The notes: generated from the letters alone by a model not told the origin. 64,000 nucleotides of DNA from Pseudovirgaria hyperparasitica (GCF_010093815.1 NW_022985557.1:1178001-1242000), one strand, 5' to 3'; shown: positions 11,778 through 24,681, numbered from the stretch's first letter. Numbers and translations are program-made.

Positions 11778-12236
11778 ATGCGGCGCACCGTACCTCCTGC
11801 TATCGTCTGGCCCCTCTATTCCTCGCCTGCCCACACCTACAAACCCTCAAATCCATTGACCATGTCCCATCTAATTGACGTCCGCACACCCGAAGAGTAC
11901 GCTACCGGCTTCCTGGGCAATGCCATCAATATACCTTATCAAGACATTGCGTCTCTCGTCGCGCGGCCAGACACCAAGAAGAGCGATGACATCACACTTT
12001 ATTGTCGGTCAGGACGCAGGTCGGGCATTGCATTGGGCGTGTTGAAAGAGTTGGGGTTCGTGAATGTGCGTGATATTGGGGGCCTGGAGGAGGCGAGGGA
12101 GGTGCTTCGGATGGAAGCTGAAGCTAAGCAGATTGAGGAAAGAGAGAAGGGAGGTAGAGAGAAGAGGGCTGATAGAGAGGGCATGAGGGAAGCATCGAGG
12201 AGGTTGATGGAAGGATTGAGGGACTTGGGGGAGTGA
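11778..12236 (+). CDS. Rhodanese-domain protein (sulfurtransferase-like)
   Basis: A small single-exon protein, 152 aa from the first ATG, or 124 aa from the ATG at 11862 where the domain begins (MSHLIDVRTPEEYATGF). It has the rhodanese fold marks: LIDVRTPEEY, an N-x-P segment (NAINIPY) and the active-site loop CRSGRRSG, with the catalytic Cys that carries persulfide sulfur, followed by the DIGGLEEAREV end. The C-terminus adds a charged helical tail. Known single-domain rhodaneses move sulfur to cyanide or thiol acceptors; the substrate here is unknown. The 28-residue N-terminal extension could be a weak mitochondrial leader, but that is a guess. The gene ends 70 bases before the convergent P450 gene. 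Confidence 0.85.
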   Translation: MRRTVPPAIVWPLYSSPAHTYKPSNPLTMSHLIDVRTPEEYATGFLGNAINIPYQDIASLVARPDTKKSDDITLYCRSGRRSGIALGVLKELGFVNVRDIGGLEEAREVLRMEAEAKQIEEREKGGREKRADREGMREASRRLMEGLRDLGE

Positions 12237-12306
12237 TGATGACTAGAGACCATGGTGAAAATTTGAACGATCAACGCGCTATGAGGGCATTGCGAACGTC
12301 TTGCCG

Positions 12307-14073
12307 TCAACCTACGCGAACTCGCAGCCCGTTACTGTCCAGCTTCGACTCTGGGATAAAGAAATCGTGCTTGAACGTCACGTCGCTCGCGTCTGTCTCG
12401 AACATCTCAAAGTCGAACGATCGGAATATGCTACCCATTGTAAGAAACAGCTCCGCCCACGCCAGGCTAGAGATTTTGTCAGTCAGCAAAGTTCATGTGC
12501 ATATATGATGGGACTTACTTTATGCCGATACACGCTCGCGGACCTTTGCCCCAGGAAACGAGATAGTGATCAAGTGCTTCGCCATCAGGTGCACGTGGAC
12601 TATTAAGCCAGCGCTCCGGTATAAACTTGAACGAGTCCGGAAAGATGTTCTCATCATGGTGCACGTCTATTGTCGTCATCGAGATTGTCGTAAAAGCTGG
12701 AATGGTCCATCCGTGGAGATGCATGGGACGATCATGCTGTCGTGGATTTCTCGCGGTAATACCGTATGATAGACGTACGGCTTCCTGGATGCAAGCCTTG
12801 AGATACGGTATTTTCTCAAGTTCAAGTAGGTCAGGAACGATATCGTCCCCAGGTAAAGCGCTTTTGAGCTCCTGCTTGAGAGTCCGATGGATAGCCGCGT
12901 TGTTGATGATGTGGAATGCCCCGACCATGAGAGTAAAGGCAACTGTTGTGACACCAGCTCCGACGATGCCGAATGCCTCGTCTGTTAGGCGTGCCTTTGT
13001 CTTTTCTTCTGGAGGAAGGTCGCTGTTCAAGATCTCCTGAAATACTGTGCGCTCATATCGTTTTTCATGTGGATGGTTGCCTCGGATCACACGATCCAGC
13101 AGATCCGACAGGTTCTGTGGTCTCGTCAGTGGGATTGCTTGCTGGCTTCAGATTGAGCTCACCCTTCGAAATAGTAACAGACTTGACATCTTCGACTCCA
13201 TCATTTCGATCACTGGAGCTGGCAAGGAGAACGCAAGTGAAAAGAATGTTGGAAAGAACGTTCCGATGTGCCCCATGTCACCACTAGTCATCAATGCTTC
13301 CCGAAACGACTCGAAATTATCCTTTCCTACGTGGTTGTAGTTGAAACCGAACGCATAGTCCATGATGATGTCTCCGGTCACGGCACAGAATCCATCGCTC
13401 AGAGTGACTGGCTTACCAGCCCTGCGATATTCATGTATTCTCTCTACGAGGTGCCGAACATGTTGCTGAACGATGCCCTGAAATTCAAGGATCGACCGTC
13501 GAGAGAACCTATCGATCATGAGATGGCTAACAAAGATTGTTTTATTGTAAACCCACAGTGGATTCAACACCGCCCGTCTCTGTCGATGTATCACGTGGGA
13601 TGGCGTGGCAATCATAGCCCCTGGATTTCCAAATCGATTCTCCCAACCTGGCCTGATGACTCTCTGGTTCTTTGCGTAAAGCTCGTCATAAAATAAACTG
13701 TCTCTGACGTGCTACTCAGGGGTCAACTGGAATACATTTGCGTAGGTGACTCTATTGCAGACGCACCAACTCATCTGGGCCCACGCGTACAACAGGACCT
13801 GGTCGACAGTGAGTGTTATCATCTAACTTTGATATTATATTTCATCATACCATACTGGTCATGAAACTCCTGTATCTTTTCATAGTACGTGCCCTTTCTC
13901 ACTATCTCATAGTATGCCTCGTACCATCGTGAGACTGCTACGATCTTGTGACCAGGAAACTTGGAAAGAGGATGATAGTATAAGCGCCATACTATCATGT
14001 ACGCAACGTATGCTGCCCAGACTAGAAGCAACGATGTTGCACAGACCACTGGAGTAAGAGATATCTCTACCAT
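12307..14073 (-). CDS. Cytochrome P450 monooxygenase (TRI4-like type)
   Basis: A microsomal haem monooxygenase. Five exons (14073-13851, 13798-13767, 13711-13163, 13114-12519, 12466-12307) give 519 aa, normal for fungal P450s. One N-terminal membrane anchor spans about residues 8-30, followed by a proline-bearing hinge (YYHPLSKFPG). Other marks are the ExxR helix (QEAVRL), a PERW segment (FIPERWL) and the haem loop WGKGPRACIG with the axial Cys. The C-terminal pattern FETDASDV...HDFF...KLDSNGLRVRV resembles the trichodiene-oxygenase/benzoate-hydroxylase-like fungal clans, but substrate cannot be called. The start at 14073 is the first Met before the anchor. The second intron has a tandem acceptor gagtag; only the last ag keeps the frame. 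No other biosynthetic gene adjoins it. Confidence 0.92.
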
Positions 14074-15943
14074 GGCTCGATTTCGTTCTGTCGAACGTCG
14101 CTGTGCTCGACTAGATGTACTGTGTGGACTTGATATTTGGCTGTTTCGGTTCGATTTCACAAAGCCATTCGCCAGTCATCAAACCGTACATACGATCTAC
14201 AGCGTCGTTTAACGGCAAACGAATAGTCGAAACCCCATTTCCTGCATCCGCAGACCTCTCACTCTTTATACACTCCTCGTGCACCACCTGTGGCGCCTCC
14301 GAAGAGACCGTCCTGGCAACGTAGCAGTACGTATCCAGAAGTAGCCCACCATCGGACCAAATCACGTCTACGCCATCTCTCCACCACCGAGATAAGACTA
14401 CCAATCATGACTTTGGTCCGCAGTACAGTATCTGCGCACCTATTGTGACGCGGGCGGTGGCTGTAAACCGCACTCCACTGCGCGCGCCAGACGCACCAAC
14501 CGGCCAGCCCGTCCGTGGGTCGTGCCGCATGGCTGCATAGGGATGCATGTCAAAAACGAGCTCGAATCCGCAGCAGCAACATCGACAGCGGACTGTTTGT
14601 TTTGCGGTGTGGAACCTCGATACGATGGCTGTGGGTATTCCTATGCAAGGCCAAAAATCGCGAAGGATTGCTTTGTGTCGGGACGCAGGCATGCAGGATT
14701 CGATCCGATCTGCAGATATATGCATGCACGCATGCGGACTCGCGCACGTCCTGGTTCAATGAAATCTCACGAATATATCACCACCAACACACCGGAACTC
14801 TATTTACACACGGTCTGGTCTTGGAGGGTGGTTGCCTGGCTCTGGGTTCTGAGACCGGATGTGTTTGTGAGCTTCATCTCCTATTTGCCATTGAGCCTGT
14901 CATACCCGCTCAGCTAACATCTATCTCAAATCAAACAAGGCAACTCCTTACTGCCTTGGCTATCAAATCATGTCTTCTGCCCCTTGCCTCTCCGGACCAG
15001 AAGCAAGTAAGTCAGCGCAACCTGCACTGGCCGCCCGTGCCCTTACGGACCAGTCTCCGTATAGTCCAGCTTGCATTCCACACCGCAGTGAAAGTCTGAC
15101 AGTCTTTGGTACGGGGAAAAAAATCGGCATGCCGTGACAGGGGTCCATCCCTTTCTCTCTAATGTGGCGCAATGTGTAATGTATGTATGTGTATTTGTTT
15201 TATTGTATAGACATACCTCTATCATATACACGATATGCATAGAAAGTGCTCTCTTTCTCTTTCTCTCTCACACAAACAAACAAATAAACAAATAGGACAG
15301 ACAGACAGACATAAGCGCAGACCTGTATTGTCAATATCGTAAACTGAACCCAAATCGTACGCGAAAATAGTTGATTAAGCTTTAATTGACTTTGTCAATT
15401 TTCGGCATTACTCAGCCTTGCACATTCATATGATTTTTTGTCCTCACGTGTCTCGTGAACTCTTAACTGTTGCTATCACGCACTTTTAGCTCTTTTTCCG
15501 GCGACTTACTCGGGGGCTGCGGGCTAACAGCTGTATTGGACCGTACCGTATGCTGTCCGATAATATTATGTGTGATGTCTGTTCAACTCTGACAGGCATG
15601 GTCATGTTTTAGCTTCTGGGGACTCGAGACATTAAGTATATTCAGGACGGGCGGGACGTATCTCGCGCCTCGGATTGTTGGGAGATGAAAAGCAATGTAA
15701 GGACGCTCAATCAGTGACTGCTACTCCTGGGTACTAGAAAGGCCGGTTAGTTCCACAACCTACGAGTTCTTTGATATTCTCGCTATGTTGTGCCGAGAGC
15801 TATGTAGCCGCTCGAATCTGCAGAGGGCCATTATGGAGAGTCATCATAGTCGCACAGGTAAAGCAGGATTGAAATGGTTCTGATTACCATCTATGGGGCA
15901 TCTATTGGTGTGGATATATCTATGGCTCTGCTAGTTCTCCGTA
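14074..15943. other. 1.9 kb intergenic, P450 promoter side to EMC1 3' end
   Basis: No supported gene. One plus-strand frame of 194 codons (14515-15099) has random-looking composition and was rejected. A pyrimidine-rich, CT- then ACA-type low-complexity tract lies at about 15248-15312. AT-rich sequence follows to about 15470. Confidence 0.45.
15248..15312. repeat. Low-complexity CT / acaaa / gaca tract
   Basis: A run of imperfect ctctttct units passes into caaacaaa and then gacagacagaca units. No gene overlaps it. Confidence 0.8.
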
Positions 15944-18860
15944 CTATGTAGTCCATCGTGCATTAATCTGCTTCCTTTTAACCTGGTAGTTGTTAGTATT
16001 TTTTCCGCAACATCCATGAATTATTACTCACCAGCGGCGCTACCACCAACACGCCAACGCCCAAAGCAGCGACAGTGAGTAGCATTTGCGGCTTGTTAAA
16101 GTCTTTCCCGAGGATGTCAAACGTAAAGCTTGGGGCTACCCGTGTTCCGAATACATCCAATCCGTATGCGAACACAAGACTGGTACTTTCGAGGGAGGAC
16201 GGTGTGGTGATGACATTCTTGATGCCAAATACCTCGCGCTTGTGGTTAAGATACCACTTTGGGTCAAACTCAAGATTAGGCGCATACTTCATAAGGCCTT
16301 CGCTGGCCTCTGACGCGGTGGGATCCCTTCCTATGGGACGGCGAGGATCAACAATCTGGCGCGGGATTCCCACCACTGCATGCGATTGTGGAAGGACAGC
16401 CAGAATTTGACGCGAAGATATTCCTTGTTTAGTGTGTGTGACGGACATGTGCGAGATCTCCTCTGGGATGTGGTAGGTTTGAGATTTGGCGTACGGCTTT
16501 GAGATGTCTCCGACTGTTGACGAAGGATCAGTGCTTGAAAAGTTACCGGATGCTGCGAGCGGTCCACGATCGTTGGGAAGGGACGATTCGAATAGTTCAG
16601 CAATTACCAATTGATGACCTCGAGAACCAACCGACGAGGATGCAGACGTGAAAGAATACGCCAGCCAGTTTTCGGACACCGTCGAGGCAATGAACCTTGT
16701 TGTGTCGACATCCCTATGGCTAGCGGAATATAGTACATTACCAGAAACTGAGTCGAGTAGGTAGACGGACGCGGTGCTGGTAATCTCTGACACTCCAGTG
16801 ACAAGAACGAGGTTAGCGTTGAGATACTTGTACAGCACGCGACGATCTCCAAGAACTTTACCAATAGATGCAACAGGGTCGTCTAGAGGCCTAGCTGCGA
16901 TTCCATGGATGCGTTCGCCGTCCAACGGTTTAAACTGCCATACCACCTCGTCAGGTCGGCCAAAAATATGGCCTTGCAACTCGCCATCCTTCAAAGTGTA
17001 CTCGACAACAGTGCTAAACTGACCAGTGGGCACTGTCGTCACAATATCACTTTGCAAATTATTTGATTCTCCGGTCAGAGCGTTGACGATGATTGGGGTG
17101 CTTAGACGTGGATCAGTGATCTGTACACGGCCGTTTGGAAGTGAGGTCAGCTGTGGAGCTGTGAGCTTGGAGCCCGGTGCTATACTTGAAACATCGACAT
17201 TCCATAGAACTTTGCCTTGGGCTGCAGTATCTAAGGCGATGAGACGATTTCGAGCGGTTGCCAATATCACTATCTTCCCGAACCCAAAGGAGTCCTTCTT
17301 GATGCTGTCAGGTGATATGGTCGCTCCGCCAAAGCTGGCCATCAGATTCGTTGGTAAGCTTTGGAACCATGTGGGAAGATGGCGTAGGTCATCAATATGT
17401 CTCATCAGACGATGAATAAACGCTGACACCACGTTCTGATGACCTTCAATGTCCAACTGCTGGGCCAATGTTTCTGCTTCTGGGTAACTGGTAAATACGG
17501 CGGATAAAGTGCTAGCTAGAGCTTCTGGTCGGGTCCATAGTGATTCACCATTGCGAAGCAGAGACCAGTCTCCATTAGAGAAGAGTATGGCAGATCGCAC
17601 AGCTTGCGCTGTATTCGAGCGAACGACTGCTTCTGTTACACCGTATAACGGATAGGCGTCGCCCTCAGTGGAAGCGCCTAGAACCTTCCGGTTCCATCTC
17701 CCTACAATACCGTGAGATGCGGAAGAGTAGATGATCATCTCCTCAGTCGTCACCCTCGTGAAGTATACGTTAGCATCAACGGTGCTTGTGGAGAAGGCAC
17801 CATTTCCAGACATGTTGGGAATGTCATATGCTTTCGAAATAGTACCCTTATTTACATCAACATGATAGACCTCCGCCCATTGGCTCAGCGAGGTCTGATA
17901 TTGGACCAAGAAATGAGGTAATGATGTTATTCTTGAGGGCGCGTGGACGGTGACGCGCTCGATCTCTCCAGATCCTTTGTTCTCGATGTTGAAAGAAGCA
18001 ACCCCTTTGGTGCCTATGATGTTGATCTTGAGAACTTTGTGGGCCTTATCCGCCCATACAAGCAGCGGTGATGCAGTGTTGGCTCCGGCGAACAGAATCG
18101 ACTCCGGAGAAGATACTTCGCTGTCGGAGCTCAGCGTGTACGAGTCCAGCTTGTCCCCGTTCACCGGACTCAATGACGAAACCTTGATCTTGTACCCGCC
18201 CAGAAACGTACCGTGATGCGCTATATAGTAAACGCTGGTCGCGGAAGAGGAAAGTTGGAAGGGCACGTCTCCACTGTGGAATGTGTTAGTTATAATAAGC
18301 GTTTGAGCTCTGTAGGCGTACCTGGTGTCTGCAAATTGCCATTTGGTTTTCCCAGTAGCACCATTCAGCCGCATGACAGTAGGTGTTTCGCCTTCCATTA
18401 GCACTATGGCATCTTTGCTTGTTGACGCCTGCTTCCCATCCTCGAAATCGATAATTTCTGCGTCTTTAATTCTTGAGGTACCAAGCTGTTTCTCCCACAC
18501 CATTCGACCATCGGATGAGCTCCATGCTGCTACCTGCCCATCCACCGCGCTTATAAGAGTATCTTGACCCTCACCAGCCGCGAGAAAAGTTTGCGAAGAG
18601 TTGGTGCTGGGTGTCAGCAATTGCCTCCACACGACGGACCCATCTTTGGGATTTATAGCCGCCAACACATTATGGGCTGATAGGGTGTATATGAGAGATG
18701 CCTTGGAGCCGGCAAATGGCTGCTGGAAGAAGGTTGCGTGTTGTTGAGGCTGGCCTACTAGAGCCCAGTGGTAGTCGACGTGATAGGCGTCATCAGCGAA
18801 GATGGCTTGCACGGTCGGAATGAGTATAGCCGGGAGGAGGAGTAATTCTTGAAGGCGCAT
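15944..18860 (-). CDS. EMC1: ER membrane protein complex subunit 1
   Basis: EMC1 is the large lumenal scaffold of the EMC insertase, which places transmembrane segments into the ER membrane. The model has three exons (18860-18322, 18273-16032, 15982-15944) and 939 aa. Residues 1-19 are a signal peptide, followed by IFADDAYHVDYHWALVG. A WD/PQQ-like beta-propeller follows, with repeated units such as INPKDGSVVWRQLL. The DUF1620-type C-terminal block contains FAYGLDVFGTRVAPS, and one membrane helix comes near residue 910. Splicing the last 49-nt intron replaces a weak tail with VKRKQINARWTT, like the basic cytosolic tails of other EMC1 proteins. The upstream 48-nt intron (18274-18321) is a multiple of three with no stop, so it could be read through. 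I remove it because it has GT, CTAAC and AG signals and interrupts the propeller. Confidence 0.94.
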
Positions 18861-19971
18861 TGTTCATGGGTCGCGAAGTCGGGGAGACAACGCTGTTGCA
18901 GATACAACCATTATGCTATGCCACCAAAAGTTCACGTAGAGCCGGAACTCGGCCAATCGTTACCCCGAAACTACTTACTACTCACCAGCCTCAATCATCG
19001 TTACTTCTACGTCTAAATACCTTCCGCAGGCCTCGAAACTTCAGAACTGACACTTGGTGACACCCTCGCGTAAGAAGAATGGAATCCCATAAAGAAAGAT
19101 GGTCTGTCAGTATACATCAACAGGACACGCACCGTCCTACTAGAGTCATCGGCGGCATTCGAAACGCAGGCCGCTAAAATCAGTCACGCATTGGCCGATA
19201 GAGTGCCCGTCACGCTACAAATGAAACTGAGACGTCAGCTTTGCTCTAGAAGTCCAGCGCCCCATTGGTAATGTGATTGTGAAACACAGCCGGCCCCAGG
19301 CATAGAATGCCCGTCCTATGAAACGCTATCTGAGTCGCGAGATGTCTATGAACCCTTCTCTGAAGAAAGCTGTATGTCATGATTTGTGAAGCCGCAAATA
19401 TGACGTGTGACGGAATGTGCGTGTGTAGCAGCCACAAGACAAACAGTACCGCACGACTTTCGTAAAGCTTGAATGGTCCATTGTTACTGTGTCTTTCCAA
19501 TACCAAGGGTGATAGACGTTATTTGAGACGAAGCGAAACACAATCTGTCTGACCGATTTCCACATACTTGACGTGTGTGATTGCAACACTGAGGACGACG
19601 CTGTTAGAAAGCAATAAAGACGTCGTCAGCCAACCAACAGTAGACGGCTCAAGGATCATCTTCTAGCTACGTCAGGCATAGCTTTGCGAGGCGCATGTTG
19701 GTAAGGCAGACGCCAGTCGTTATATTGGTGAGATACGTAGCGGCTAAAATAGTGGACAGTTCCACTTTGGGGCGTGTGGCGCTAGGCTCCAGGCCATCGG
19801 TCATCATTCCCATTCCCTTGGCCCCTCGCCGCCTTCCACAGCATCTCTCGCTCTCTCTTACATACCTCACGACCTCCCTCATACTCCTCTCCCTTCTCTC
19901 ACCACCACTTTTAAACCCACTGACTGACTTGACGACTTCATTTTATTTTATATCCCAACTCTAGGGCCATC
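18861..19971. other. Divergent intergenic region, EMC1 / membrane protein
   Basis: About 1.1 kb between two divergent start codons. The last 150 bases before 19972 are strongly pyrimidine-rich on the plus strand (ctctctctta, ctcccttctct), typical of fungal core promoters. No gene is supported. Confidence 0.55.
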
Positions 19972-21231
19972 ATGCCTTCCTTCCCTTTTGTCGTTGACGG
20001 AGTTTCGAAGCTAGCCGTTCGCGGTTACAGCTTCGGCGCCGAATACTTGAACAACAACGCTCTCAACAAGCGTGGAGATGAGCCTCCAAAGTTCCCTGAG
20101 ATGCCCGCCTGGGGCGCTGCCATCATCGGAGCTACTGCGCTCTTCTTCGTCTTTTTCTTGGCTTCTGTACGTTGACTACTCTGTGATGAAGCTCCATAGC
20201 GTGCCTGACTCTATTATTAGATCCAATACACCATTGGCGATGTCATCAGCACCCTAGCGATGATCGAAACACCCGCTGCTGAAGTCACCTTTACTGAGTC
20301 CGACGAGCCGGATAACACGCTGGACAAGGAGCAGAAGGAGCACCTTCTCGAGACCTCCCCAACCGTCACCATCGCCCCTATCAAGCCGATCACGTCCAAT
20401 ATCAGAGGCACAATCAAGCACCTCAGGTCCCAAGCAGGTCGAACATCCAGGTGGCGTGGTATCGTACCAGCTGTCATCTACAGCTTTCTCGTGTCAATCT
20501 CTTTCAACCTCGTACAGGCGATTATCCCGGGAGAGTTCGGTCTTCTTCGCATGCCTATCGTGAACTCCCTTGCCGCGCTGCCTCTCGCTCGTCTACACAT
20601 GGCCTGGACCCACGCCATGATCTCTCAACCATCCAACCTCCGCTGGTACCAACGCATCCAGCCCCTGTCCTCGTACAAGCAGCTTTGGCTTCCAACCATC
20701 GTCTCGCACTCTGCTGCGATATACGCTGTCTACGCCACCGGGTATTTCGCCGTCTTGATCAGCCAACTGTTCCTCAGCGATACCATGGATGCACTGACCG
20801 AAGGTAAGGCCGTATCTGGAGCTGCTATTACTGGCTCAATCCTCAGCGTGTTCGCCATCTTCTTCTTCGCCGTATTCGCTGGACTTTTCATAGTACTCCC
20901 AGCACATGTCACACTAGTGCGGATCGAGGCATCGCTTCTCCCTGAAGATCAGGACACCATCGTACCTTTCGATCGCTCTTTTGGTGGAAAGGTTGTTCCC
21001 AAGGTTCTTGGGGGATCCGGTGCTGTCGGCTTTCTGGACGCATGGAAGACCTTTAACTGGGAGGCCCGTCGCCGCTTGATCAAGCTTTACGTCAAGAATG
21101 CTGCTATCCAAATGATGACGGTCTTCACCTTCGTGCATTTGATAGCCTTTGAGGCACTTGCAATCATGGGCAAGGATATCAAGCACTACATGTGCAAGAT
21201 GAACAAGTATCAAAAGGAGCACTCTCAGTAA
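19972..21231 (+). CDS. Conserved fungal multi-pass membrane protein
   Basis: Two exons (19972-20166 and 20221-21231, 54-nt intron) encode 401 aa. Hydrophobic segments lie at about residues 48-70, 160-182, 230-252, 270-300 and 352-375. A soluble acidic stretch sits between the first two (DESDEPDNTLDKEQ type). There is no signal peptide and no known catalytic motif. The region around GGSGAVGFLDAWKTFNWEARRRLIKLY looks like a conserved cytosolic loop. Fungal databases hold similar proteins, some with misleading names linked to ubiquitin, but I see no ubiquitin-related domain here. Function unknown. The start is well placed after the pyrimidine-rich leader, and the splice joins LAS to IQYTIGDV in frame. 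Confidence 0.85.
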
Positions 21232-22291
21232 ATCACTGAGTCTCTGGCATAGCTAACGTACTTACTGCACCGGTTACATTGCTCCTTGGTCGAACCAATC
21301 TGTACTACTACGACAATCCTGTAGAACCGTAACAGAATGAATCGTGTAAGCGAATACTGTCCTTGTTTTACGACTCTGCACCAGGAATTTGGGATGTGGT
21401 GGCAAATTATTGCAATTAGAATGACCATGTCTCATCTCTGCTATTGATGTGATGTGTGCAAAACGTTTACTAATTAACGCCCCCATTGATCAACATTGTT
21501 CATTCAAGGCATTACATGATGACCATAGATGTTGCCGTCCACATTATACTAGTCATTCCCTTCGCGAGCAGTTAGCCAGCTTCGACTCATATGTAGTATT
21601 GCCAATGCTGCGCCTAATCATTTTGTGCCGACCTGGACAGCACCGAACAGTAAGGGTTGGCGAGGTGAGGCGAGGGTGAGAGGTCGAGGTTGTGGAACAA
21701 TGGAATGTTGGATCTTCAGATTCGGCTTGTCCTGATAGGCTAGGATATTCTGAATAATAGTATTCGCACTCGGTCAAAAGGGGCTCTTTCTATCAAGCAT
21801 TGCTATTCGTTAGACAAGCCATCCTTTCAGAATGGTTGTGATGTTCAGCTGTAACATGATATCAGACACAGTTTCGTTGCACACACGAGGCTCTGTGAAT
21901 AGCTTAAGAATAGGAGAATCCATATATTAGCTTCCCATTATCCCATTCCATTCCATTCCATCCTATGTCTTTCACGAAAACCAAAACATAAGATGTCGCT
22001 CATAATCATGTTCCATGCCGGCTTTTCAGAGATAAGGAAATAGGGACAACCCGTGTAAGAGGATAAGAGGTTAAGAGACTGCAATGTCGCAATGTGAGCA
22101 AGCATGCATTAATGGGTCTAAACGAGAGGTGAGAGTCGCGTAGGTATCGAGATGACTCGCAGAGCCAGGAACAGTGGTCGAGTGCCAGATACGCTGCCTT
22201 TGAGGCTCTCAGACGCTACCATGAGGCTGCAATAAACTGATGTGTCGACTATTTGGCAGTCTCATAGCACAGTCGTAGCGGTGACATGCAT
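21232..22291. other. Intergenic, convergent 3' ends
   Basis: About 1.06 kb between the 3' ends of the membrane-protein gene (+) and the reticulon gene (-). It contains a short ccattccatt repeat near 21945-21960. Nothing else is seen. Confidence 0.5.
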
Positions 22292-23881
22292 TCACAAGGG
22301 CTCCGCAACCGGGTGAACGGCCGGCTTGGCACCAAGAGGCTCGATTGGAGTGGAACTCGGAGCGGAAGGCAATGGGTCTTGTTTTGGAGCTGATGGGAAA
22401 TCTTGCTTCTTCGGAGCTGGGTTTGGCGAAGTAGCGCGGCCCATTATTCCTTGCGCCTTGGAAGAATACTCCCCAGCATAGTTCTTGATGGTCTCTGAAG
22501 CTCGGCCAGTGTGCTGAGCGGCAAGATCCTTAAATTGACTGGCCTGCGCTCCGACAACTTCACGCCCCTTTGCCAGTTGAGAATCGATAAGCTCCTGGTT
22601 TGAGATGTAGATCAAAGGTCCCATGTACAAGACAGTAGTTCCGATCAAAGAGAGGCCCCAGAGCGGTGTGAACTTGATGAGCCAGTATGCGAGGAGAGCG
22701 GACACAAAGGACTAGATTGAGTTGTTAGTAATAAGAACAAGGCTTCGCATGGGTGTACAGCATACAGCACCAGTAGCATAAAGATTCTCAGCGAAGACTA
22801 TTCGCTGGAATTCAATGACGAAGAAGTTGATGAACTGCTCAACATCGTCTAGAAGGCGCTCAAGGGAAGCCTTGGGGATGGTAAAATACTTCTTCGGGCG
22901 CATCTGTGAGGTCAACCCATTGCCGAAGACAAGTTTTCCAGCACCTTCTGCAGTCGCGGTCACTATTGCCATTAGTCAAGTCCTTTGCTATTACTGCCTC
23001 CACACTGAACATACAGCCAAGAACGATGTAGATTCCCTTGAAGATATAGCGGAAGATAGGAAGATATCTGGCCATGAAGATGAAGGTGACAGCGGCGGCA
23101 TACGAGATGGCGGTAGCACGAGGATTCTTCCACTACCCCGAGTTAGTGATATATGCTAAGTTGCCTATAACTATGACCACTTACGCTCAACAGACGGTAG
23201 AACATGGAGTGGTAGTCTAAAGATTGGTAAGCTGGTGTGACCATAAACAGCACTTCATTTGTGGCTCACGAGTCAAGGGCTGTCCTGTAGCTGCCGGCTG
23301 ATCAGGAGTTTGACGCGAAGCTGCAAGATCCGCAAATTCATTCTTGGTGATAGCGCTTTGCTCCTTGACATTCTGGCCAACAGGACCTTTTTTCAAATCA
23401 GTATATGCACTACGAAATTTGGTAAAGGCAATCTGAGAACCATTGTCAGCTTGGGCTCGTATGAAAGGGTATATCCGTTGCATGAACATACCTCACCGCC
23501 AACAATGGCATCCTTCGCGCTCTGCGTGGTTGGGTGGTTGTTTACGGCACTCATGGTCGACTGGGCGGCTGGGTTGAGGGTTAATGAGATTCAAAAGGAG
23601 AGGTCGTCGGAGAGGTGCAGATAAGACTGTGATGCAACCGGAGTTAGCTGGGGCTCGGCAAGTAACAACAGGGATAATGGAGCTCTCACCTCACAAGCTA
23701 ACAAGCTGTCTTTGAAGTTTGTGACACCGTTCGAGGAGGAGGTAGCACCGTCAAGTTGAGCAGGAGCAGGAGTAGAAGTGTTGGTGATGGAGTCGGAGGA
23801 AATTGTATCAGATGGGACTGTGTCGGAGGGAACTGTGTCGGATGTGTCGTGGACGTCCACGTCAGGACGAGGTTCGGCCAT
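22292..23881 (-). CDS. RTN1: Reticulon-like ER-shaping protein
   Basis: Reticulons insert hairpins into the tubular ER and bend it. Seven exons (23881-23690, 23560-23492, 23432-23270, 23216-23185, 23132-23015, 22962-22766, 22711-22292) give 396 aa. After an acidic disordered N-terminus comes the reticulon homology domain: LTHYHSMFYRLLSWKNPRAT, a first long hydrophobic hairpin (about residues 185-215), the linker MRPKKYFTIPKASLERLLDD with EFQRIVFAENL, and a second hairpin (SALLAYWLIKFTPLWGLSLI). A Pro-rich C-tail follows. A shorter form could start at the ATG in exon 2 (MSAVNNHP); the long form joins in frame through acceptor cgcccag. All introns are 52-59 nt except the first (129 nt), which makes alternative starts plausible. 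Confidence 0.92.
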
Positions 23882-24681
23882 AGCTAAGAACGGCTGTCAA
23901 GGTGCAGTCGGATGATATCCACAGGAAGTCGAGACCGCAACAGCAACGTTGAACTTGCGATATAAGGCAAGGGTATATGACAGAGGTTAAAGTTGATGCT
24001 GTAAAAGAGCAAGAAGTGGGCACGGAATCTATTATGACCAAAAGATTTTGATCGAAGGGGGGTCGCGTGCTTGGTGCCTGTGAAATTCAGGTCTATGCAG
24101 GAATGACGAAACACTTGCCAACATTATTATGGGGAGCTCGTCACTACTAACGTACATAGGTGCCCGCCCGCCGACCACCTAATAGCTACCTCACTACCCT
24201 CTGCCAGTAATTGTTCGGATTCCAAGATCCACCATAGCTGTCAAACTTGTCAAGGATTAATTAAAATGAATCCCCGGCTCACGCTCTACAGCCAATTTCT
24301 TGTACCTCTGACCAACTGAACTGTCGATAATCGCAACACGCACACACGATTTTGGCAGATGCCAACTTTTCAGGCGCCATGTTTCCAGTGGGTGGCTTGT
24401 ACTAGTTCCGCATGTGGGAGTCGCTTATCGGAGTAGTACTATGTTGCTAAGATGGATCCATCCATTCCTCTCCTATTGGCTATTTGAGGGCAAGCACCAC
24501 GAACGTTTGTTTGGGAGACGGAGAGGTGGACCTCAACGCTGTCAGCCTTGTTTATTACCTGACCATTCAAAGCCACCCTCTACCAAAGCTTCGCTATGAA
24601 TCGCACGATAATAGTTATATACAGGCCAGGTCTACACGTCTATCGAGATTTGCCTAGTAGCTTACACGCGTCTAGCGATTT
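23882..24681. other. Intergenic, reticulon promoter side
   Basis: 800 bases between two minus-strand genes, holding the reticulon promoter and the HIS5 3' UTR. No gene is supported. Confidence 0.5.

Noticed and set aside
11862-14073. Rhodanese and P450 as one functional pair
   Set aside because: They are convergent and close only at their 3' ends; this gives no evidence of shared function.
14515-15099. 194-codon plus-strand frame between the P450 and EMC1 genes
   Set aside because: Cys/Trp/His-rich random composition, overlapped by other frames, no domain and no splice structure.
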